DNA of 64,000 bases, from contig CM077833.1 in the NCBI GenBank assembly GCA_039720395.1, positions 12,337,133 to 12,401,132 on the forward strand, in the 5' to 3' direction. Under the pieces are notes generated by a model that saw nothing but the letters and a program-made list of their open reading frames with translations, did not search any database and was not told the origin of the DNA. Source of the stretch: Liquidambar formosana. Its lineage: Eukaryota > Streptophyta > Magnoliopsida > Saxifragales > Altingiaceae. Each line of letters starts with the position of its first letter. Position 1 is the stretch's first letter. Positions 24,005 to 36,000 of this stretch are shown here, in pieces. Made by a program: the position numbers and the translations under genes.

Positions 24005-27000
24005 CTGCCGGTTCAAAGATTTTAGGGGAAATGAAAGTTAGTAAGGTGAGATGAACCAAAACATATGCACCACATCTGCCGCCAACTTTACAACTTTAAT
24101 ACAATTGACATTAATCATTTCATCTTTCTTCACCGCATAGGATTTCTTCTCGGACACATTGTCCACACTTACATAGGGTGGTGGTTCTACACTTCTACCT
24201 TTGATTGTTTGGCATCTTCCAGTCTATTATGGTTGCCTAACAGGCCTCCATATTTTTGGATGTCATCATCTCATTTTGAGGTTGTCTTCTTCGTATTTAC
24301 AATTTAAATTTTGCATGTAAATTTAACTGAGAAAAATTTTCAACAAATAATATAATAAAATAAAATATATTTTCCTTTTCAACATCTGTTGGAGCAAATA
24401 ACACACCAAGACAGCGAGGCAATAGAAATATAATTCTATTAACTATGTCTCTTACCTGGTCATCATTTCTAGCCGAAAAGGCACAATAAGGGTTTAGTTA
24501 CAAATAGCAACAGCCTCATCTCGCTGGAAAAGAATGTCACACATAAATTGATTATTTCAAATTTTTTTAAAAAAAATTCCTTTTGACAACAAAATTACTT
24601 TTAGAAAATATTCTCTGACAAATTAGTGGAAAACATGATACCAGGAAAAAGATTGCAAATAAATATTGTGCTTTTCACAACCAAACTCTCAGAAAATCTT
24701 ATTTCCAGATAATACATAAATGAGCTAGGCTATTTCCACCACATAAAGTACTCCAAGGCTAAGCCCCCCACTAAATTTACACTTTTTAATGTTTTATGAT
24801 ATTATAAAATATATTTACGAAAACTAGTCACATAGTCCACTAGAAAACATCATTCCGAACAATTTTGTCAATGAACTTTTTTCCAAAACCTGTCGTTTAA
24901 ATGGAGTTTTTGGATATTTTTCATGAAACATTTTATAAAAATGAAACAGAAATTGTAAATGACCAAAAAGTCCACTTCAACAACAAATTTTGGAAAATTT
25001 TTCTTCTAATAAAGTTATTTAGAATGATGTTTTCTAGTGGACAGCGCGACTAGCTTTCATAAAAACCTTTCATATTTTCATAAAACCTCAAAAAATGTAA
25101 ACTAAGTAGGGGGCTTAGAGTACTTTATGTGGTGGCAATAGCCTCCCTCTAAATAAATTCAACAAATAATATATAACAAAATAAAATAACGGATACTGAC
25201 TTATCTGTTTAATACAAGAAAAATGAATATTGTTAGCTGGCCTCAATGTCTAGTCATGTTACCTGACATAGTTCAGCATAGTGCTTATATATCTCACTGC
25301 TTTCATCTTGATCACCAAGCAATGTTCCACCATACCAACCATTGGCTTCATCAACTGAGGTCGTTGCAAGATACCTTGAAATTAAAGCACAACTACACAT
25401 TAACTATGCACCATATAATTGGACAATACCCCATACATAGTTTTAGTACAAAATGCAAAGATAGCTAATATAGTAAGAGCATGGACTTAAATATCAATGA
25501 TATCTTCGATATATCCACGATATATCCGTGTATCCATACCCATCGATACGATATCTAACTGAAATATCTTTTTCGCAAAATATCTTTATGATATTGGCGA
25601 TATTTTCGATATTATTGATAAAATCTCGATATATCCATAATATCTTCTTTGTTTCACATGGTATCGTCGATTTATCGAATATATCAAGATATATCCATTA
25701 TATCAAGGATATATATCGACGATATTCAATGTTCTTGTTATTGTGTCAAAATTATCACCTCTTACTATTTTAGTATTGATTTATATAAATATTTTAATTA
25801 TACTAATGGCTTAAATTAGTGTTATGAAGTAACAACTTTTATTTACTTTGTTAAAATATTTATTCTATCACTTAGTGTGGCACCATTTTTATACCCTGCA
25901 CAATACATACTTGTCTAATACACATTTATATTGCAATGTTTTAATCCTAAACTGTTTTTTAGAGTCTAATAATTGTTCCTAGAGTTTCTATGAAAATATA
26001 CGTGTTTAACTAATAATATCCATCATATCTCTCAATCGATATCGAAATTTTCGATATATCTATTGATATATCCGTGTTTTTAGACTCTCGATATATCCAT
26101 TGATATCGATATTTAAGTCCTTGAGTAAGAGATTAATATTAGCTCTCACAATCCTATGTACATTAAAATAAAAGAGAGAGAGAGAGAGAGAGAGAAGAAA
26201 AATGAAAAATACGAAGACAAAAATGGGCAAAAAAAAAAAAACTCTTGAAATTGTGACTGCTTAGTAACCCTTTCTATTCATCAAGGCTGTGCTACTCAAA
26301 AGGGTTGGATCCATCTAAAGGCACCAAATAAAGTCCATTAAATATTTTTTTGTAACAATAATGTATGGGTGCTTCGTCCCCAAATAATCCCTTGGGCACA
26401 TATCCCCTGCCCCACACACATTGGGAAAATTACCGGGCCCTGGGGTGGCCCCTAACAGGATCTAACAGTTTCGTGGGGTTTCGAACACTTCACCTATGCT
26501 TCCTAAGGCATTTCTCAAGATTCAGCTTGCCCAAGTCCACTAAATATTGGGCTTGTATTCTGCCCCAACCCAATCCTACCTCAGGTTCACACTCAGTCCA
26601 GCCCCAAGCTCAGGTTAGGTTGGGTTGGTAGAATTATTCAGGATTGAGTATTGGGGTGGAACAATAATTACAATTATTATTATTAGTTATGATAAATATA
26701 TAGCATATCTTGCATATATTTTCACAAATGCCTTCATCACGCAAGGTCCAATAATGCTTGAACCCTAGTGGATTTCAAGTACACCTAATGTCAAAAAAGC
26801 AAGAAAAAGGGGGAGAGCATCCACTTATCAACATTGATCATGTTTTGAAAAATAAGAAATTATATGAAGTAACAGCTTACATGGATAGGTCAACAAGGAG
26901 AAGAGAGAGAGAGGGGGGGGGGGGGGGGGGGGGGGGGAATGTTTAAGGATCAAGTTGTGTAACAAAAATAATCCTACATTTCTTTATTTTTCTTTTTGCT

Positions 27001-30000
27001 GGAGTGTAAAAAAAAAAGTCAGATCAGCTATATAAACTACGAATCATTCAAGCGAACAAGAATCCAGGCTTTCTTAGTTTATATAGCAAAGAATTTTAGA
27101 AAGCTCGAGCCCTAAAAATAATACTCATATCTAAAAAGCTCCAGCCCATGATTTGCTCAGGTTGGATCAGGTAAAATGCTCAACTTGCAGCCCTACTTAC
27201 ACACCCAAGAAAAGGAAAAAGTAAAATAATAACAATACTCATAATTAAAAATAAATAATAATAATAAAATAATAAGTTCATGAAAGTTCGTGTAGAACAA
27301 GGTCAACCAAATACTTGGACCACAATTATCGAGATGTAATACATAGATAGTAGTTTTGAGTCTTTCAGGAAGAAGAAAGGTTCTTAACTTTCTTTTTCTT
27401 TTCTTTTTTTTCTTTTTTTTTTTTTTTAAAATGAAGAAAGGTTCTCTACTTAAAACACATGAACATGCACACACAAAGAGCCCAAGTAAAGCAATCATGT
27501 GATCAATCACTCAATATGTATAAATCCTTTCTCAGTGGGTCACATAAATTAGAGTCCTTGAGAGAAAATAATAGGAGTGACACGTGAGAATCATAGCCAG
27601 TTTGGAGCGACAGCTACTGAATAGGTGGAAAGACAAATCTTTTCACACCATTCAAGGGAGTCAGAAATATAATGTAGGCTTATGTCACAGTCCACCATTT
27701 TGCACAAGCCACAGAGCCATGCATGATCAATCAAGGACTAGATCAGTGAAAAGCTATGGAAGTTTACTGAGAGCAACTGGTGTAAATGGTCTTGTGTCAT
27801 AGGTGTGCTGTCGTTGGCAGTACTTCCAGTAATATTTTTAGTTACCATATGCAATTTGTAGTTTGTATGAATCCATATACTTGCATAGTATTTTTAACAA
27901 TTACCATGGATGACAAAGGGTGGACAAGAAGAGATGGTACGCCAACCAAAGGTAGGCCAACATGATGCTTTGTTTTTTTTCGATCAACAATAATTTTTTT
28001 TAATAAAATAAGCAGAAAAAATAAAATAAAGTAAAATACAAAGGGACAAGAAATCCACCAAAAGAGCAAAAATAAAGAAGGAAAAGAAGACAAAAAGGCC
28101 TAAGAAGCACAAGCCGCCATCCAATCACCCTTAATAATAAATAAAGGAATCCCCCGAAATGGTCTTGACTTTGAAGCCCAAAAAGAAGCCAAAAAATCAA
28201 CTCTATCCCATAACGCATCTATCCATTCCTCCTTATCTTTGAAGATCCTAGCATTCCTTTCGAGACAGAAAACCCAGAAAATTGCCATCAAAGCACATCT
28301 CCACCATGTATCTCCCTTCTTATTTCTCCCAAAGCCCTCAAAACCAAGCTCAAACAACTGTGTGGAATAAAATGAAGCAGTCAAAAGCTCTCCATTAATC
28401 TGGAACAGCATCTGTCAAAACCCCCATGCCACTGGACAATGTAAAAAAAGATGATCAATAGACTCAGCATCCTGTCTACACATAATACACCACTAAGGAA
28501 GATAACAAAAAGAAGGCCTTCTCCTCTGAAACATGTCATTAGTATTAATTCTTCTATGAGCCACAGACTAAGCAAACACCTGCACCTTAAGAGGTACTTT
28601 AGCATTCCAAATCATCAAAGATGGAGAAAACAGAAGCACACTCAAATCATCAACTAAGACACTGAAGAAGGATTTACAAGAAAATGCTCTTGATGAATGG
28701 GCTACCCACCTCTTATCTGGAATTGAATCTCTCAAACTCAAAACATAAAGCAATGACAATAAAGAAGAAAACTCAATACACTCCCTATTATTAAGATTGC
28801 AAAGAAACTTAAAATCCCAGGTGATAGGGAAAGAAGGAGAGGAAATCAAATAAGAAATGGCAGCATTATGAGCTAAAGATAAGTTATACAACCTGGGAAA
28901 TATCTGGAGAAAGACACATCCCCTCACCAAGCATCCTCCCAAAACCAAATTTTATCACCCCTGCCGACAACCAAACTAGTAAACTCCAAAAAACGAGGTA
29001 ATCCCTGAGATATAAATTTCCAAGGACACCTACCTGACATTCTACAATCCATCTTTGAATCCCAACCCATTAGCCTGAAACCCATACTTGCTCTTAATTA
29101 CAGCACACCACTAAGACTCAAGTGGAAACCTCCATAACATTTCCCAATTAAAGCAATATTCCTTTCTAAAAGGTTACCCAAACCAAGCCCCCCCTTAGCC
29201 TTTGATCTAGAAACAACATCCCAGTTTACTAGATGATCCCTATGCCCTTCCCCAAAACCTTCCCCCAAAAACTCTCTCATCAACTTCTCCAATTTCTCTG
29301 CAACACTCACAAGCATTTTAAAAAGAGACAAAATAAATTGGAACACTAGACAACATTGCTTGAACCAAAATTAAGACCCACAACAAAACTCTTACTCATA
29401 TTAACCTTTAAGCCCGATACTAATTCAAAGACTTGTAAAATGGATTGAAATTTTAGAAACTTAAGACTCATCCCTCGAAGAAAAAAACAAAGTGTCATCA
29501 GCAAATTGCAAATGAAAAACGGACACCTTATCCATTCCGACCTCAAAAGTATCCACCAAACCCTCTTGCTTTGCACTATCCACAAGCCTTCCTAAAACAC
29601 CAACCACTAGTGAACAAGAATGGAGAAATGGGTCCCCCTGTCTTAAACCCCTAGAAGCAAAAAAAGTATTCCCAGGTTTACCATTAGCCACAACCGTGGT
29701 AGAGGACAAATATCCATAAATCCACTTCCACTGTTCTCCAAAGCCTTTCTTCTCCATTACAAACCCCCAATCAATATGGTCATAGGCCTTCTCAAAGTCA
29801 ATTTTAAACAAAATACCCTCCTTGTTCAATGATCTATACTCCTCAACTGCTTCACATGCCACTACCACCACATCAAAAATTTGACGTCCCTCCACAAAAG
29901 CTCTTGACTACCCGAAATAGTCTCATTTAGAACCTCTCCTAACCTTTTAGATAAAACTTTAGCCAAAATATTGTACAACGAAGAAAGAAGACTAATAAGC

Positions 30001-33000
30001 CTAAAATCCTCAATCTTCAATGAATCACTAAATGAGACAAATGAAAGATGCATTAGTCCATGCGTTCACCACTCCACTATTGAAAAACTCTTCGAACACC
30101 CTCAATAAATCCTCCTTAACAACCTCCCAAAAATCTTGAAAAACTGCCTTCTCCCTACAACAATCAAAAATTGCAGCCTTAATTTCCTCCATCTCAAAAG
30201 GCCTCTCCAACCTTAAAGCACTAGAAACACCAATTGGGTTCCAATAGAAACCATCTAAGGCCGGCCTACCCACAAGAGAAGAAGAATATAAGGAAGAAAA
30301 GAAATTAAAAATTTCAGTAACAATCTGCCCTTGATCCTCAATCAACACCCCATCCCCTAGTTCCAATCTCTTGATAAAATTCTTCCTCCTTTTTCCATTA
30401 GCAACCCCATGAAACAATTTGGTATTATTGTCACCTTCCTTTAACCACTTTACCCTTGCCTTTTGACACCACGAAATTTCTTCCTTAAAGACAATTTCCT
30501 GAAATTTATCCTTAAGATCCTTTCTCTCCCTTCTAAGATCATTGTTCATCAACCACTCTCTTCAAGAAGATCCAATTCCTGAATTATTTTGGACGTTGAA
30601 CTCTTTAAATCTTTAATATCCCCAAAAACATCCTTATTCCAGACCTTGATTTTCTGTTTGATCCATTTCAACCTTTCTATAAACTTAAAGCTTTCCCACC
30701 CGTGAGCTGGACATTCATTCCACCACTCTCCAAAACATTTCTTGATCAAATGATGCTCTAACCATATATTCTCAAATCTTAAAGCAGTGGGTCCCCATTC
30801 TAAACGATTTCTTTCCAACACAATAGGGTGATGAACTGAAACAACCCTAAGAAGTGCCTCTTGCCCAAGGTTAGGATACAAATCCTCCCATTGTAAAGAA
30901 AATATGAAACGATCCGACTTATTACACACCAAATTACTTTGCATATTGGACCAAGTAAAATTCGCATTTAACAAAGGTGGGTCTCTCAAAGAACATTCTC
31001 TAATGAAAAATTCGAAGTCTCTCATACTCCTACTAACCATAGACCCATTCAGCTTTTCGGACATCACCCTTGTAACATTAAAATCCCCACCCAAACACCA
31101 ATTCTGGCTACAAAGACCATACAAACAAAAATGCTCTTCCCAACTCCCTCCTTAACCCTAGCCTATTTGGACCATAAATCCCTGAGAACCACCATTCATA
31201 ATTATCTACTCCTCTAAACTTAACTGATACCAAAAACCTCCCATGAACCATTTCTAATGATGATACAAACCTCTAATCCCAAACAATGAGAACTCCTCCA
31301 AATCTACCATAGGATAGTAAAAAAGACCAACTCTTATGCCTAGAACTCCAAATACTCTTGATAACATTCTTATCAATCTCCTCCATTTTAGTTTCTTGAA
31401 AAATTGCAACATCTGGACAAACCTGACCAAGTACTTCTTTAATAGCACTCCTCTTCCTCCTCGACCCCAAACCTCTAATAGTCCAGCTAAAAATTTTTCA
31501 TTTAGAAAACTTATTAACCCTGCCCTCTCTAGACACACCAGGAAAGGCCAACATGATGTTACCCTAGGAAAGAAGCTTAAGGATCTTTATAAAGAAGTAT
31601 AATGTTGGCTTGGACATCCTTGGCGGCATGTTGTGGCAGTGGCACTTAGCAAACCATTCCCAGGGCCACTAGAAGGCTGACTCTAGGCATCCAAAAGAAT
31701 GTTAAGAGTCTCCCACAAGGATAGGGAGCTGCATTAATAATGCCATGAAAGGTAAGGAGTGTCAACACCGAGCTTAGAGCTTAGGCATGAGGCACCGGCA
31801 TGCTATCCCTATGTAGCATGGATTAACTCAACCAAGAATAAAAAACTGCCAAAAAAAAAGAAATTTTCATAAACATCACATTTGGACTCCCAAAACGACC
31901 TTTTTTACCCTTCAAAATCATGGACAGTGAAACCCTAGTTGCAAGTCTTGTCGAGAGCATTTTGTTGATAAGATGTGGGCCATGTAACTCTTGTCGAGAG
32001 CATTTTGTTGATAAGATGTGGGCCATGTAACTCTCCCTTATCAAAATTTATGGCCGTCTGAAGTCCATAAAATCAAAGCAAGCCAATGTCTCACTTGTAT
32101 ATGGTGATAGCAATAGGCTTGGGCTCAACTCAGGCCTCATTTTTCTTTCACTTTGTAATTTCAATACAGGTAAAGGGGGCCTATTTATTGAGTGAAAGGA
32201 CTTGGTGATAGAGATGTTATTTTTCTTTAACTAGAACTCACTGTTGTGTTGAAGACATGTGGAACAAAGACATTGTGACCTGGAGGTATGATCTTTTGTT
32301 ATTCAAAACCAGGTGGTAGTGGGGATGCTATTCAAGAATAAATGCTGTGTGTGTTAGAAGGTAATCAAAAAGTGTATTCATTAAGGTTGCTGAGTCTTCT
32401 TGTTTAAGGGGATTCTTCGCTTATAGTGGGGATAGTGAAAGAGAGGGGCATAATGAAGGTATGTTCTTTTTATGAAATAGATTATTGAAAAATTGAAGGA
32501 AATGAATAAATTGATGTGTTACACTCATAGGAAGGGTGATGGGGAGGCCAAATTTCTCATCAAAAAAGAGCAGTAATTAGGAAGATCAATACAGAGGGCA
32601 TTTCTACCTGCCTTAGTTGTGTCTATTATGAATTTGTAAATGCATTCTCCTGTGTATAGATCCATTGGTTCTCTAATTTTAATTTGTTTGTGATGGTCAT
32701 CCTACTCATTGGTTTGGTGTCGTTGATATTAATGCAGACTCCTAAAAAGAACTACACAAAATATGCTTGGGAAGAAGGTGATCTGGAGACTTTGGTGACC
32801 CAACTATTCTAGGGGAAGTAGGAGAGATGAAGAGGCGGATTCTAGACATCATGGTTCGAAGTCTCACTCGTCTCAGACAAGATCTCGCCGAGATGATTCT
32901 GTCTCGCCGCTGGACGATCTGGGATCTCCCACCGGTACAAATATATCGTGGCAAATACCCCTCTCGGACGAGATTCTCGGGATCTCGAACGAGACGTGAC

Positions 33001-36000
33001 GAGATGTACGAGATTTCGTTGATTTGGATGGATTCGAACGAGAAATCGTTCGAATAGTACGAGAAACTAAGCAGGGCAGAGAAGACCATACAGCCTACCT
33101 TGATAGAAACGCGAGCTCCCATTCTCTCTCATCGATGGTCAGACAAAGTGGTCTGGGTGGTTCGAATCCAGATTTGGGCTTCACGCTTCATCGCGTTGTC
33201 TCCGGTGGCCGACAGCGGCATCTCTATCGTCTCAGGTGGGCATCGCGGCGTCTCAAGCCAGTAGCAGATGTCGCCGGATCTGGTGGTGGGTGGCCTTCGA
33301 CGGCCGACGGCCGACGACAAGCTCCAACGACCTCTCTGCCTCTCTCTCGACTATTCGAGACTTGCAGAACCAAGGGGGGTTTTAATTTTTGAGGAAAATT
33401 TTAGATTAGTGGTGCTGTCGGAAAACAATTACAGTTAGCAGTCTTTGTTAGTTAAGTTAGTAGTCGTTTATTATAATGTTAGTAGAAAATGACACTCAAT
33501 TGTAATTATTTTACATAGCCTCACCAATCTAAAATTCCCCCTATTTGTTTTTTATTTTAATTTGTTTTGTTTTGTTTTTTTTTTTTTTTTAAAGGGTTGT
33601 TGTGTTGACTGACTTGAGAGTTTTTTTTTTTTGCTTTTCTCTTTCATTTTTTTTACACTGCAATTCCTAGCCTTACACTTTTTACGGAAAAAAAAACAAA
33701 TAATCATGAATTTATAAATATGTATTATTTTTTATTTTATAAATAATATTCCTTTTTTTTTTCAGTTTCAAAAATACTGATTTTTTAATTAGAAAATTGT
33801 TGAAATTTTTTTAATCATCATGAACTTATAAATATGCATAAATAATTTGCAAAATTATTTTTTGTTGATATATGATATTTATTTATGTTCTTTGAAATTA
33901 TATTAGATATCTAAAACATAAAAATAGTGTTCTTTCATGATATATTAGCGCGCTAGCGCCTATTTTTATGTTTTTGACTATATTATATGCCTTGAGTTCA
34001 TTTTTTTGCTTATTTGATGGCTACAATGTAATCATCATATTTTTACAAATTTTCTATAATTTTTTTTGGATTTTTTCAAACATTTTTTCATGCATAAAGT
34101 TGCATCTCGCCCGAGACGCGACGGGTTGGGCGAGACCGAGATGAACAAGACCGAAACAAGATGGGGACCGAGACCGAGACTTTGAACCATGCTAGACATA
34201 GAGCAGAATTCTTTTCGACAAAAGGAGAACAATGTTCGTAGGAGCATCTGCTTTAGTATTATTGAGAGGAATTGAGGTCTTCAGGTAAGAATTCTTTTTT
34301 AAAAGGGGGAATATAGTGGTTCAATGATCATTTTGCTAGGGTTTGCAAACATATCGAGCAGAGGAATACTAACACCACATTGAGAAGTTGAAGAGTAGAT
34401 GGGATGCCTCTGAGCTATGGAGAATGTTAAAGGAAGGTTCAACAGAATCAATTAATTTTTTTGGAAGAGGTAAATCGAGTTTCATCTATATTCCAGAAGG
34501 TGTGGGTGGTAGTAGTTGGCTATGTTTTTGGTCAGTCCTTCCGATGGAGTTTGGCGTAGGTAAGGATGGGGCTCGCTTAAGTATCAACTTTCTTACTCCT
34601 AGCGCTCGTGTGGATGCAACCATTTCATTTAGAGCATAGTTCAAAGTCTCGGTCTCGATCCCTGACTCGTTTCGGTCTCGTTCATCTCAATCTCGTCCAA
34701 CCCGTCACGTTGTGGGCAAGATGCAACTTTATGCATGAAAAAAAGTTCGAAAAAATTCAAAAAAATTATAGAAAATTTGTAAAAAAATATGATGATTACA
34801 TTGGAACTATCAAATAAGCAAAATAATGAACTTAATGCACATGATATGGTGAAAAACATAAAAATAGGCGATAACGCACTAATATATCATGAAAAAACAC
34901 TATATTTATGTTGTAGATATCTAACATACATCCAAAGAAGTAGAATAAATATCATATATCATGAAAGAACACTATATTTGTAAGTTCATGATAATTAAAA
35001 AAGTGTGTAACAATTTTTCAAATTTAAAAATATGGATTTTCGTAGATTTTTTTTAAAAAATCTGTATTTTATAAAAAAAGATTTAACATTTATAAAATTT
35101 AAAAAAAATAAAAAAAATATTCAAATCTATAAGTTCCAAATTATTTAAGCATATTTATAAGTTGATGATGCGTAAAAAAAATGTGTAACAATTTTCTAAA
35201 TTAAAAAATAATAATAATAAAAAAAGGATTTTTGTAATTTTTTTATCATTTATAAAAAATATTTAGCATTTATAAAAAAAAATTCAAATTTATAAATTCA
35301 TGATAATAATAAAAGAAAAGAAAATATTATAGGTCTATACTCCATTGTCCATATCAAATTATCAATAACATTTAAATAAATAAAAACAACCAATAGTTTC
35401 AAGTCTTGAAAAAAAAAAAAAGAAGAAAGATTAGTTAAAAAAAGAAAACAAAAACAAATAAAAAAGAGCCTAAAACTAAAAATCAAAACAAATAATAAAA
35501 AAATATATATTTCTTACCTTTAAAATGTCGGTTGCCCTAAACCCGACTTGTCTTTGACCCACCCACGAGAAAAAGAGAAGAGAAGGAGACTGAGAGGCAA
35601 AAAAGGAGAGTGCGATGGAGGGAGGGAGGTTCCCCTGTTTGAGAGCCTCGACCGCCAGCACAATCAACCTCAACTCCCATTGCCGACCTCAGTCACCGTT
35701 GTCGAAAAGGTTGACCTTAGCTGCTGCTGCCACCACCGCTACTACAACCGACCTGAGACGACAGAGAAGACGATGCCGGCAACACAACTAGATCTGGATT
35801 CCTCCAACAGAGACAATGACACTCAACTGAGAATGGAGAACCAATCGAAGGCAAAATAAAGGCAAGAGAAAGAAATATGGGAAACCTGAGAGCTAGGTAT
35901 CCACTGTCGACGAGAAATCGAAGTAGGCCGTATGTTTCATAGGATTTTTTTGTCAAATTCAGGCATCTTTCTGCAACATCAATTGGGCAAAAGCACGTCT

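Noticed and set aside
33024..33392. 122-codon frame in hAT-like element A
   Set aside because: Low-complexity subterminal repeat region (GTCTCG words); no domain.
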